64,000 nucleotides of DNA, from positions 1 through 64,000 of the forward strand of contig NZ_FYAU01000035.1 in assembly GCF_900185725.1 (NCBI RefSeq), written 5' to 3'. The notes below the pieces were generated by a model. The model was not told the origin of the DNA, did no database searches, and worked only from the letters and a program-made list of their open reading frames with translations. This document shows positions 15,757 to 24,057 of this stretch, piece by piece (position 1 is the stretch's first letter; each line of letters starts with the position of its first letter). The translations under genes and the position numbers were made by a program. Source of the stretch: Stappia sp. TSB10P1A (GTDB taxonomy: Bacteria > Pseudomonadota > Alphaproteobacteria > Rhizobiales > Stappiaceae).

Positions 15757-17127
15757 ATGCGCATGACAAATCGCACCTTCGACGAAATGCAGCCCGGCGA
15801 CCGCGCCGAGCTGCGTCGTCTGATCACGGCCGACGATCTTTTCGTCTTCGCCGCCGCTTCGGGCAATTCCAACCCGATGCATCTGACGGACACCGATGTG
15901 GACGGCAACGGCACGGCCGAGCGCATCGCGCCGGGCATGTTCATGGCGTCGCTGATCTCCGCCGTTCTCGGCACGCAACTGCCGGGGCCGGGGACGCTCT
16001 ATCGCCGCCAGACCCTCGACTTCCACACCCGCGCCCATGCCGGAGAGGAAGTCATCGTGCGTGCCGAGGTGGTGTCCAAGGCCGAGGGCATGGTGCGGCT
16101 GAGGACCGAGGTCACCCATGCCGACGGCCGCCAGATCCTGACCGGCGAGGCCGAGGTCATCGCCCCGGTCGAGAAGTTCGACCGCGAGGATGTCGAGGTG
16201 CCGGGGCTGGTGGTCCAGCGCCATCGCCATTTCGAGGCGCTGCTCGAGCGCGCGCGGCCCTTGCCCGCGCTGCCGACCGCCGTGGTTTGCCCGAACGAGG
16301 CGAAATCGCTGGGCGGGGCGTTGCTCGCTGCCCGCGAGGGCGTCATTTCGCCCATTCTGATCGGCGAGGCCGAGGCGATCCGGCGCGCGGCCGACGAAAT
16401 CGGGGCCGATCTCGGCGGGATCGAGGTGATCGACGTGGCCGGCGATGCAGCCGCGGCCGAACTGGCCTGCAGGCTGGTCCATGACCACCGCGCGGCGGCC
16501 GTCATGAAGGGGCATCTGCATACCGACGATCTTCTGAAGCCGATGCTCGACAAGGCCCATGGCCTGCGGGTCGGGCGCCGGTTCACCCATGTCTTCGTGA
16601 TGGACGTGCCGGGCCATCCCGAACCGCTGTTCGTCACCGATGCGGCGATCAACATCGCGCCGGATCTCGCCACCAAGATGGACATCTGCCAGAACGCCAT
16701 CGACCTGGCGCTGTCCCTGGGGATGGAGCCGCGCGTCGGCGTGCTGTCGGCGGTCGAAACCGTCAACCCGGCCATCCAGTCGTCCATCGATGCGGCGCTG
16801 CTGTCGAAAATGGCCGACCGCGGCCAGATCAAGGGCGGTCAGGTCGAGGGGCCGCTGGCCATGGACAATGCGGTGGACATGGGGGCCGCGCGGACCAAGG
16901 GGCTGAAGGGCTCGGTCGCGGGGCGGGCCAATATCCTTGTCGTTCCGGGGCTCGATGCGGGGAACATGCTGGCCAAGCAACTGGCCTTCATCAGCCATGC
17001 CGAGGGGGCGGGACTGGTGCTGGGCGCCAAGGTGCCGGTGATCCTGAACAGCCGCTCCGACAGCCCGATGTCGCGCCTTGCCTCCTGTGCCGTGGCGGCG
17101 ATCCGCCATTTCGCGGGCGCCAGATGA
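15757..17127 (+). CDS. MaoC hydratase-phosphate acetyl/butyryltransferase fusion
   Basis: 456 residues in two domains. Residues about 5-140 are a MaoC/hot-dog (R)-enoyl-CoA hydratase. Residues about 155-456 are a phosphotransacetylase/phosphotransbutyrylase (PTA_PTB), interconverting acyl-CoA and acyl-phosphate. The hydratase motif reads SGNSNPMH where the family has SGDxNPxH, so the catalytic Asp is Asn37 while His42 remains; hydration activity is uncertain. The gene starts one base after the DUF3141 stop, with the ackA start overlapping its own stop. Pairing with an acyl kinase implies a reversible acyl-CoA to acyl-phosphate to ATP branch. Confidence 0.88.
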   Translation: MRMTNRTFDEMQPGDRAELRRLITADDLFVFAAASGNSNPMHLTDTDVDGNGTAERIAPGMFMASLISAVLGTQLPGPGTLYRRQTLDFHTRAHAGEEVIVRAEVVSKAEGMVRLRTEVTHADGRQILTGEAEVIAPVEKFDREDVEVPGLVVQRHRHFEALLERARPLPALPTAVVCPNEAKSLGGALLAAREGVISPILIGEAEAIRRAADEIGADLGGIEVIDVAGDAAAAELACRLVHDHRAAAVMKGHLHTDDLLKPMLDKAHGLRVGRRFTHVFVMDVPGHPEPLFVTDAAINIAPDLATKMDICQNAIDLALSLGMEPRVGVLSAVETVNPAIQSSIDAALLSKMADRGQIKGGQVEGPLAMDNAVDMGAARTKGLKGSVAGRANILVVPGLDAGNMLAKQLAFISHAEGAGLVLGAKVPVILNSRSDSPMSRLASCAVAAIRHFAGAR

Positions 17128-18302
17128 CCCGCGCGGTGCTGACGCTGAACGCCGGGTCGTCGTCGCTGAAGGTCGCGCTGTTCCCGCAAACCGGCGATGC
17201 GCCGGTGGCGACGGGCCTGGCCGACCGGATCGGGCCGCAGGCCCTGCTGCGCCTCACGGACGCGGACGGGGCCGAAATCCCGGCCGCCGCCGGGGATCTG
17301 ACCACCCATGCCGGCGCGATGGCCGCCGTCATCGACGCGTTCCGGGCGCGCTGGCCCGATCTTGAGCTGCTGGCCATCGGCCATCGCGTCGTGCATGGCG
17401 GCGCGGACCGGCAGGCTCCCGAACCGATCACCGAGGCCTTGCTCGGCGAGTTGGAGCGGCTGTCTCCCTTCGCCCCGCTGCACCAGCCGCACAATCTTGC
17501 CGGCATCCGCGCGGCGAGGGCGGCGTTTCCGGGGGTGCCGCAGGTGGCCTGTTTCGACACCGCCTTTCATCGCAGCCACCCTTTCGTCAACGACACGTTC
17601 GCGCTGCCGCGCGCGCTCTATGCCGAGGGCGTGCGGCGCTACGGGTTTCACGGTCTGTCCTACGACTATGTCGCCGGGGAGCTGGCCCGCACCGCGCCGC
17701 GCCTTGCCCAGGGCCGGGTGGTGGTGGCGCATCTGGGCAACGGCGCCAGCATGTGCGCGATCACCGACGGCCGTTCGGTCTCCTCGACCATGGGGTTCTC
17801 GGCGCTCGACGGCCTGCCGATGGGCACGCGCTGCGGGCAGCTCGACCCCGGCGTGCTGCTCTATCTCATGGACCAGAAGGGCATGACGGCCGGCGAGATC
17901 TCCGACCTTCTCTACAGGCAGTCGGGCCTTCTCGGCCTGTCCGGCCTGTCGAACGACATGCGCACGCTCGAGGCCGCCGGCACGCCCGAGGCGGCCGAGG
18001 CCATCGACTATTTCACCTTTCGCTGCCAGCGCGAGGTGGGGGCGATGGCCGCTGCCCTAGGCGGCATCGATGCGCTGGTGTTCTGCGGCGGCATCGGCGA
18101 GAACTCGTGCCTGATCCGCGCCAGGATCTGCGAACGGCTGGGCTGGATGGGGATCGAGATCGATCCCGCGAGGAACGCGAAGCATGCGCGGGTGATCTCT
18201 TCCGATCTCGCCCGCACGACCGTGATGGTCATTCCGACAAACGAGGAACTGGTGATCGCCCGTGCCGCCCGCGCGGCCCTGGGCGCGATGGAGGCCGTAT
18301 GA
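17124..18302 (+). CDS. ackA: Acetate/propionate/butyrate family kinase
   Basis: A 392-residue acetokinase-family enzyme that transfers phosphate between acyl-phosphate and ADP. The motifs are complete: LNAGSSSLKVALF at the N-terminus, GHRVVHGG, CFDTAFHRSHP, RYGFHGLSYDYV, HLGNGASMCAI, GTRCGQLDPG and GGIGENS. It overlaps the phosphotransacylase gene by ATGA at both ends of the pair, so the enzymes should be made in step. Size and motifs fit AckA better than Buk, but the operon (FabI-like, DUF3141, CoA-transferase) suggests the true substrate could be a C4 acyl-phosphate. Confidence 0.9.
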   Translation: MTRAVLTLNAGSSSLKVALFPQTGDAPVATGLADRIGPQALLRLTDADGAEIPAAAGDLTTHAGAMAAVIDAFRARWPDLELLAIGHRVVHGGADRQAPEPITEALLGELERLSPFAPLHQPHNLAGIRAARAAFPGVPQVACFDTAFHRSHPFVNDTFALPRALYAEGVRRYGFHGLSYDYVAGELARTAPRLAQGRVVVAHLGNGASMCAITDGRSVSSTMGFSALDGLPMGTRCGQLDPGVLLYLMDQKGMTAGEISDLLYRQSGLLGLSGLSNDMRTLEAAGTPEAAEAIDYFTFRCQREVGAMAAALGGIDALVFCGGIGENSCLIRARICERLGWMGIEIDPARNAKHARVISSDLARTTVMVIPTNEELVIARAARAALGAMEAV

Positions 18303-18952
18303 AAGGTGCGTTGAGACCCGAGGCCGCGGCGGAGATGATCCCCGAGGGCGCCAGCCTGCTGATCGGCGGCTTCATGGCCGTCGGTTCGCCCGAGCGGATG
18401 ATCGATGCCCTGGTGGCACGGGGCGTCGGCGGGTTGACGGTGATCGCCAACGACACGGCGATGCCCGGCAAGGGCGTCGGCAAGCTGATCTCGGCCGGCC
18501 TCGTCCGGCATGTGATCGCCAGCCACATCGGCCTCAATCCCGAGACGCAAGCCAAGATGATCGCCGGCGAGATCACCTGCGAACTGGTGCCGCAGGGCAC
18601 GCTGGTCGAGCGCATCCGCGCCGGCGGCATGGGGCTCGGCGGGGTGCTGACGCCGACCGGCCTTGCCACCGAAGTGGAGACCGGCAAGCAGATCGTCACC
18701 GTCGAGGGCAACCGCTATCTGGTGGAAACGCCGCTGAAGGCCGACTTCGCGCTGATCGGCGCCTGGCAGGCGGATTATGTCGGCAACCTCAGCTATCTGC
18801 TCACGGCGCAGAATTTCAACCCGGTCATGGCGCTGTCGGGGCGCACGGTCATCGCCGAGGCGGAAAGCATCGTGCCGGTGGGGGTGATCCCGCCCGACGC
18901 GGTCAAGACGCCGGGCGTCCTGGTCGATCACCTGCTGATCCGCGCGGCCTGA
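18299..18952 (+). CDS. 3-oxoacid CoA-transferase subunit A
   Basis: A 217-residue alpha subunit of a two-subunit class I CoA-transferase (AtoD/ScoA/PcaI type). It has the glycine-rich GASLLIGGFMAVGSPERMIDAL near the N-terminus, GLNPETQAKM, and GTLVERIRAGGMGLGGVLTPTG. It moves CoA between carboxylic acids through the glutamyl-CoA formed on subunit B. It overlaps ackA by ATGA, with subunit B ten bases downstream. Acetoacetate/acetate or butyrate specificity is likely from context but cannot be fixed from sequence. Confidence 0.9.
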   Translation: MKGALRPEAAAEMIPEGASLLIGGFMAVGSPERMIDALVARGVGGLTVIANDTAMPGKGVGKLISAGLVRHVIASHIGLNPETQAKMIAGEITCELVPQGTLVERIRAGGMGLGGVLTPTGLATEVETGKQIVTVEGNRYLVETPLKADFALIGAWQADYVGNLSYLLTAQNFNPVMALSGRTVIAEAESIVPVGVIPPDAVKTPGVLVDHLLIRAA

Positions 18953-18962
18953 GGAGGGGAAC

Positions 18963-19616
18963 ATGGACGCCAAGGAATTCATCGCCCGCCGGGTGGCGCG
19001 GGAAATCAGGCCGGGCTCGCTCGTGAACCTCGGCATCGGCCTGCCGTCGATGGTGGCGAATTTCGTGCCCGCCGATCTTGGGGTGTTCTTCCAGGCCGAA
19101 AACGGCGTGATCGGTCTCGGCGCCCGTCCGCCGGAGGGGATGGAGGACCGCCACCTGACCGATGCGGGCGGCGGCTTCGTGACCGCCGTGCCGGGAGCGG
19201 CGAGCATCGACAGCGCCATGAGCTTCGGCCTGATCCGGGGCGGGCACCTGGACATGACGGTGCTGGGGGGACTGCAGGTCGACGAAGCCGGGCATCTGGC
19301 GAACTGGAAGGTGCCGGGCAAGATGGTGCCGGGCATGGGCGGGGCGATGGATCTGGTCACCGGGGCGGCCCGCGTGATCGTCGCCATGCAGCACAGCGCC
19401 AAGGGCCAGTCGAAGATCGTGCCGCGCTGCACCCTGCCGCTGACCGCGCAGCGCCGGGTCGACCTGGTGGTGACGGACCTTGCGGTCATCGAACCGACGG
19501 CGGCCGGTCTGGTCTTGCGCGAACGCGCGCCCGGCGTCACTGTCGACGACATTCGCGCCGCGACCGAGGCCGCATTGGTGATCCCCGACGACGTTCCCGA
19601 AGTGATCCTCGCCTGA
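18963..19616 (+). CDS. 3-oxoacid CoA-transferase subunit B
   Basis: A 217-residue beta subunit (AtoA/ScoB/PcaJ type). It carries the nucleophilic glutamate, Glu46 in FFQAENGVIGLG, and the GGLQVDEAGHLANWKVPGKM block that closes the CoA site. AGGGGA lies just before ATG 18963. It completes the heterodimer with the preceding gene. In this operon it would link 3-oxo or short-chain acids to the CoA pool feeding the FabI/DUF3141/phosphotransacylase enzymes. Confidence 0.9.
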   Translation: MDAKEFIARRVAREIRPGSLVNLGIGLPSMVANFVPADLGVFFQAENGVIGLGARPPEGMEDRHLTDAGGGFVTAVPGAASIDSAMSFGLIRGGHLDMTVLGGLQVDEAGHLANWKVPGKMVPGMGGAMDLVTGAARVIVAMQHSAKGQSKIVPRCTLPLTAQRRVDLVVTDLAVIEPTAAGLVLRERAPGVTVDDIRAATEAALVIPDDVPEVILA

Positions 19617-19785
19617 GGACGTCCCGGCCCCGAGCGATCCCTCGCGCGGCGCCTGCGTTGCCGCCCACGAGGCGCGACACCAGACCGGCAGGGACTTGCC
19701 GGCTGCAACAACCGCCGATGCGGACCGGAGCCGATGCGGAGCGGGGACGGGCTGCACGGGGGAGGGGACTGCCCAGGGGAGGGGA

Positions 19786-20640
19786 ATGCACAGGTTCAAG
19801 GCCGGGGACGGCACCATTCTGGCGTATCGCGACACGGGTCGGGGCCTGCCCCTGCTGGCCCTGGCCGGCCTGACGCGCGACGGCCGCGACTTCGACTATC
19901 TCGCGCGACATCTGCCCGAGGACGTGCGCCTGATCCGGCTCGACAGCCGCGGCCGCGGCGGTTCGGGCTGGGCCGATCCCGCCACCTATACCGTGGCGCA
20001 GGAGGCGGGCGATGCCGTCGCCCTGCTGGACCATCTCGGCATCGACCGGGCGGCGATCCTCGGCTCGTCGCGGGGCGGGCTTCTGGGGCTGGTGATCGCC
20101 GCGACCCAGCCCTCGCGCGTGCTCGGGCTCTGCCTCAACGATGTCGGGCCGGTGGTCGAACGCGACGGGTTGCAGCGGATCGGCACCTATATCGGCATCG
20201 AGCCGGCGGTGGCCGATCTGGACGAGGTCGCCGACCGCATGCCGGCGGCGATGCCGGGCTTTCACGGGGTGCCGCCGATGCGCTGGGCCGAGGAAGCCAT
20301 CCGCCACTATGTCCAGCTCGACGGTCGGCTCGGCCTGCCCTACGACCCCGCCCTGCGCCTCGCCTTCGAGACCGCGATGGCCGCGCCGCTGCCCGAACTG
20401 TGGACGCTGTTCGACGCCTGCCAGGGGCTGCCGCTGGCGCTGATCCGCGGCGAGGCCTCGGATGTGCTGGCGCGCGCCACCGCGCAGGAGATGCGCCGCC
20501 GCCGCCCCGACATGATCTTCGCCGAAATCCCGGATCGCGGGCATATCCCGTTCCTGGACGAGCCCGAGGCCCTGCGCGCGATCGAGGACTGGCTGGCCGC
20601 CGTGGGACAGGCCTGCGCTGCCGAACGGGCGGCCGGATGA
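19786..20640 (+). CDS. Alpha/beta hydrolase of the acyl module
   Basis: A 284-residue hydrolase with DTGRGLPLLALAGLTRDGRDF (oxyanion region), RLDSRGRGGSGW, nucleophile elbow GSSRGG (Ser95), and DRGHIPF for the catalytic His. The start at 19786 follows a strong GGGGAGGGG. It lies 169 bp after the CoA-transferase on the same strand, so it is probably the last member of the operon or a separate unit beside it. A thioesterase or short-polyester hydrolase role would complement the DUF3141 protein, but that is inference from position. Confidence 0.75.
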   Translation: MHRFKAGDGTILAYRDTGRGLPLLALAGLTRDGRDFDYLARHLPEDVRLIRLDSRGRGGSGWADPATYTVAQEAGDAVALLDHLGIDRAAILGSSRGGLLGLVIAATQPSRVLGLCLNDVGPVVERDGLQRIGTYIGIEPAVADLDEVADRMPAAMPGFHGVPPMRWAEEAIRHYVQLDGRLGLPYDPALRLAFETAMAAPLPELWTLFDACQGLPLALIRGEASDVLARATAQEMRRRRPDMIFAEIPDRGHIPFLDEPEALRAIEDWLAAVGQACAAERAAG

Positions 20641-20649
20641 TCGTCGCGC

Positions 20650-22017
20650 TCAGCGTTCGAACGCCACCTCGAAGACCATGCCCGTCTCGTCGGAGAAGCA
20701 GCGGGCCGTTCCGTCATGGGCGCGGGCCACGTCGTTGACGATCGCAAGGCCGAGGCCGCAGCCGCGCGAGTGGTCCTCGTCGATGCGGAAGAAGCGGTCG
20801 AACACCCGCTGCCGCAGCTCCGGCGGAATGCCGGGGCCGTCGTCGGCAAAGCGGATCCGCACCGAGTGCGGCTCGAAGTCGATCGAGACCTGCAGCCGTC
20901 CTTGCGGGCGCAGCGCGTATTTGTCGGCATTGTCCAGCAGGTTGACCGTCATCTCCTCGACAAGCACGGGGTCGCAGTCGACCGGGCGGGCCTCGCCGGT
21001 GACGACGAAAGAGACGTCCACGTCGCGCCGCAACTGCGTCTCGGCGAAAGGCAGGACCTTGTTGCGGATCAGGTCGACGAGATCGACCTTTTGGATGAGC
21101 GTCTTGAGACTGCGGCCGCGCACCCGTTCAAGCGACAGCAACTGCGAGGTCAGCCGGCTGGTGGCCCGCGCGGTGGCGGCCAGATCCTTGACGCGGGCGC
21201 GCAGTTCCGCCTCGGTCGGGGCGCTGATCGCCGCCTCGGCCTGGACCTGGATCGCCGCCACGGGATTGCGCATCTGGTGCGCGGCATCCGAAATGAAGCC
21301 GTCGCGCAGGGCGAAGGCCTGCGACAGGCGGTCGAACAGCGAGTTCGCGGTCTCGACGAGCGGGCGCAGTTCCGGCGGAACCCAGCGGCGGATCGGGCGC
21401 AGGTCGTCCGGCGTTCTCTCGCCGATCGCGTGACGCAGATCGAGGAGCGGCTTCAGCCCGATCTGGATGCCGAACCACAGGATCACCGCGGCCGTCAGGA
21501 TGATCGAGCCGACGACCATGACCGATTGCGAGACCAGCGAGCGCGACAGGGCCTCGCGCTGGCGCACCGTCTGCCAGACCTCCACGGTCACCCAGCCGCC
21601 GAACTGCGGCTCGCTGATGAACTCGCGCAGCATCACGGCCCGCACCGGCTGGCCGAGCGACTCGCTGTCGAAGAACAGCGGCGCCCCGCCGTCGACGAGC
21701 GCGCCGGCCGGCTTGTCGGGCGGGTCGGAATAGCCGGTGACGAAGCTGCCGCCGGGCCCGCTGACGCGGTAGTAGACCGGATCGCCGAGGGCGGTGGTCA
21801 GTTCGTCCAGCAGCCGTTCGGTCAGCACGTCGCCTTCGGAGATCACCACGTCGCGCGAGATCGTCAGCGCCACCGCCAGCAGGGTGTTGTCGTAGAGCTC
21901 CTGCGACAGGCGCGTCGCCAACTGGTAGCGGGCGAGGGACGCGGCGGCGGCGACGAAGACCAGCGGCAGGATGAGAAGCAGGAACAGCCGCCCCCGCAGC
22001 GAAAGACGCTGAAACAT
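20650..22017 (-). CDS. tctE: TctE-type sensor histidine kinase
   Basis: A 455-residue inner-membrane kinase. It has TM segments about 10-28 and 165-187 with a periplasmic sensor loop between (2CSK_N-type). The HisKA phosphoacceptor is H247 (SDAAHQMRNP), and the ATPase motifs NLLDNADKY, DDGPGIP and GCGLGLAIV are present. It overlaps the response regulator stop by ATGA on the same strand and stands opposite tctC, matching the Salmonella tctDE/tctCBA arrangement. It should sense external tricarboxylates and activate the transporter. Confidence 0.9.
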   Translation of the reverse strand: MFQRLSLRGRLFLLLILPLVFVAAAASLARYQLATRLSQELYDNTLLAVALTISRDVVISEGDVLTERLLDELTTALGDPVYYRVSGPGGSFVTGYSDPPDKPAGALVDGGAPLFFDSESLGQPVRAVMLREFISEPQFGGWVTVEVWQTVRQREALSRSLVSQSVMVVGSIILTAAVILWFGIQIGLKPLLDLRHAIGERTPDDLRPIRRWVPPELRPLVETANSLFDRLSQAFALRDGFISDAAHQMRNPVAAIQVQAEAAISAPTEAELRARVKDLAATARATSRLTSQLLSLERVRGRSLKTLIQKVDLVDLIRNKVLPFAETQLRRDVDVSFVVTGEARPVDCDPVLVEEMTVNLLDNADKYALRPQGRLQVSIDFEPHSVRIRFADDGPGIPPELRQRVFDRFFRIDEDHSRGCGLGLAIVNDVARAHDGTARCFSDETGMVFEVAFER

Positions 22018-22691
22018 CAGCCCTCGTCCAGCATGTAGCCGAGGCCGCGCGCGGTCCGGATCACGACGCCCGAGCCGTCGATCTTCCGGCGCAGCCGCGA
22101 GACCAGAAGCTCGACCGCGTTCGGATCGACCGGGGCGCCGGTGCCGTAGAGCGCATCGGCGATCCGGTCCTTCTCGATCAGCCGGCCGCGCTTGTCGAGC
22201 AGCAGCTCGAACAGCGCCAGCTCGCGCCGGGGCAGGTCGAGGCTCTGTCCGATCAGCGACACGATGCGCTTCTGGCGGTCATAGACCAGTTGGCCGATCA
22301 CCTCCTGCGCCGGGGCGACCTGGGGGCGGCGGCGGGACAGGGCGCGCAGGCGCGCGATCAGTTCCTCCATGTCGAAGGGCTTGACCAGATAGTCGTCGGC
22401 GCCCGCGTCGAGCCCCTGCACCCGTTCGGAGGTCTTGCCGCGCGCGGTCAGGATCAGCACCGGCGTCGTGTCGCCGCGGGCGCGCAGCCGGCGGATGATG
22501 TCGATTCCCGACAGGCGCGGCAGGTTGAGGTCGATGATCGCCACGTCGGTGGTCTGTCTGGCCAGCGTCGACAGGAAGGCGTCGGCATCCAGCCCGTCGT
22601 CGATATGGTCGACGGCATGCCCTTGATCCTTCAAGGCATTTGTTATTCCCTTGGCGAGGTCGAGATTATCCTCGATCAAGATCACGCGCAT
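22017..22691 (-). CDS. tctD: TctD-type response regulator (OmpR family)
   Basis: 224 residues. The receiver has acidic E7/D8, phospho-acceptor D54 (IIDLNLP) and K104 (YLVKPFD); a winged-helix Trans_reg_C DNA-binding domain follows (about 130-222, LPRRELALFELLLDKRG...RGLGYMLDE). The start at 22691 gives the classical MRVILIEDN beginning. It is divergent from tctC across 154 bp and forms an operon with the kinase. It most likely activates the tctC promoter in that gap. Confidence 0.92.
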   Translation of the reverse strand: MRVILIEDNLDLAKGITNALKDQGHAVDHIDDGLDADAFLSTLARQTTDVAIIDLNLPRLSGIDIIRRLRARGDTTPVLILTARGKTSERVQGLDAGADDYLVKPFDMEELIARLRALSRRRPQVAPAQEVIGQLVYDRQKRIVSLIGQSLDLPRRELALFELLLDKRGRLIEKDRIADALYGTGAPVDPNAVELLVSRLRRKIDGSGVVIRTARGLGYMLDEG

Positions 22692-22845
22692 GAAACGCCT
22701 TTTTGCGAGCACGACAGGTTGCGGACAGGAACCGCGCCTAGTTTCCGCGATCAGGCCGCGCTTGGGAGGAGAAATCAAGCGCGGTTTCGCACAATACTGC
22801 CCGAAGGGGCAGGGGGGTGTGCTACTGTCTCTACGGGAGGACGAC
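22692..22845. promoter_or_regulatory. tctD/tctC divergent promoter region
   Basis: A 154-bp gap between divergent genes, the expected TctD binding region. The tctC leader holds a small perfect hairpin, CTGCCC (22797-22802), loop GAAG, GGGCAG (22807-22812), followed by a G-rich tract and GGGAGG (22835-22840), the tctC ribosome site. CGCGGTTTC and GGAACCGCG form partial inverted copies at 22732-22789 that could be operator halves. No firm -35/-10 was assigned. Confidence 0.4.
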
Positions 22846-23949
22846 ATGACAATGAAACTCACTATCACGCGGCGCGTGGCGCTCGGGCTTGCCGCCGGCG
22901 CAATGACTTTCGCTCTGGCCGGACCGGCCACGGCCGAAGTCAGCTTTGCCGGCAAGACCATCGAATGGATCATCCCGTTCTCGGCCGGCGGCGGCTCGGA
23001 CACCTGGGCGCGGTTCAACGCCCCGCTGCTGTCCAAGTATCTGCCGGGCAACCCGACCGTGGTCGTCGTGAACGAGTCCGGCGGCGGCTCGACCAAGGGC
23101 ACCAACCTGTTCGCGGCGCGGGCGAAGCCCGATGGGCTGATGATCCTCGGCACCTCCGGTTCGACGCAGTTCCCCTATCTCCTGGGCGATCCGCGCGTGC
23201 GCTATGAGTACAAGGACTGGCGGATCGCGATGGCCGGCCCCACCGGCGGTGTCGTCTACACGACGCCGAAGCTGGGCCTGAAGGGGCCGGAAGACATCGC
23301 CATGCTCAAGGACAAGGAGCTGGTCTATGCCAGCCAGGGCGCGACTTCGCTCGACCTTGTGCCGCTGCTCGGCTTCCGCCTGATGGACTTCAAGGTGCAG
23401 CACGTCTTCGGCTTCAAGGGGCGCGGCGACGGCCGTCTGGCCTTCGAGCGGGGCGAGGTCAACATCGACTATCAGACCTCGTCGGCCTATCTCAAGAACG
23501 TGCAGCCGCTGGTCGATGCCGGCGAGGCGGTGCCGCTGTTTAGCTGGGGCGTGCTCGACGAGGCCGGCAACGTGGTCCGCGATCCGACCTTCCCCGACCT
23601 GCCGTCCTTCGTCGAAGCCTATGAGATGCTGACCGGCGTCGCGCCGTCGAGCCCCGAATATGCGGCCTATTTCGCCTTCTTCACCGCCGGCTTCCCGGCG
23701 CAGAAGATGGTGTTCCTGCCGAAGGGCACGTCGGACGAGATCGTCGCGGCCTATCAGAAGGCCTTCGAGGACATGAAGGCCGATCCGGACTACCAGGCCA
23801 ATGCCGAAGCGGTGCTCGGCACCTATGGGCAGGTCACCGGCGCGCTGGCCCAGGCGCTGTTCGAAAAGGGCACCACCATCGCGCCGGAAGTGCGCGCCCA
23901 GGTGGCGGACATGCTGAGCAGCGAATACGGCGTCAAGCTCGGCGAGTGA
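22846..23949 (+). CDS. tctC: TctC tricarboxylate-binding periplasmic protein
   Basis: A 367-residue TTT-family solute-binding protein (Bug/TctC). The signal peptide has a Tat-like ITRRVALGLAAGAM and ends near ATAEVSF. The mature part starts FAGKTIEWIIPFSAGGGSDTWAR, with the family motif PFxxGGGxDxxAR. GGGAGG lies five bases before ATG 22846. It feeds the TctA-TctB membrane protein encoded 108 bp downstream, beyond a GC hairpin. Citrate, tricarballylate or aconitate are probable ligands, given the catabolic genes that follow. Confidence 0.9.
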   Translation: MTMKLTITRRVALGLAAGAMTFALAGPATAEVSFAGKTIEWIIPFSAGGGSDTWARFNAPLLSKYLPGNPTVVVVNESGGGSTKGTNLFAARAKPDGLMILGTSGSTQFPYLLGDPRVRYEYKDWRIAMAGPTGGVVYTTPKLGLKGPEDIAMLKDKELVYASQGATSLDLVPLLGFRLMDFKVQHVFGFKGRGDGRLAFERGEVNIDYQTSSAYLKNVQPLVDAGEAVPLFSWGVLDEAGNVVRDPTFPDLPSFVEAYEMLTGVAPSSPEYAAYFAFFTAGFPAQKMVFLPKGTSDEIVAAYQKAFEDMKADPDYQANAEAVLGTYGQVTGALAQALFEKGTTIAPEVRAQVADMLSSEYGVKLGE

Positions 23950-23972
23950 TCCCACTCCTTCCGACCAGACGG

Positions 23973-23996
23973 GGCGGGCCCTGACAGGGGCCCGCC
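23973..23996 (+). terminator. Hairpin between tctC and tctA
   Basis: Perfect 9-bp arms GGCGGGCCC (23973-23981) and GGGCCCGCC (23988-23996) around a 6-nt loop, followed by a pyrimidine stretch without a full T-run. It is probably an attenuator or 3' stabiliser that lets the binding protein be made in excess over the permease. Confidence 0.65.
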
Positions 23997-24057
23997 TCCT
24001 CCCTTCGCCGAAGGGTGGCCTTGTTGCGACTGCCCGGCAAACACGGAAGCGCTCACC

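Noticed and set aside
13224-15974. Minus-strand open frame of 916 codons opposite the DUF3141 gene
   Set aside because: The composition is that of an antisense shadow (His, Arg, Ala, Gly rich); no ribosome site; the sense frame has a family match and catalytic residues.
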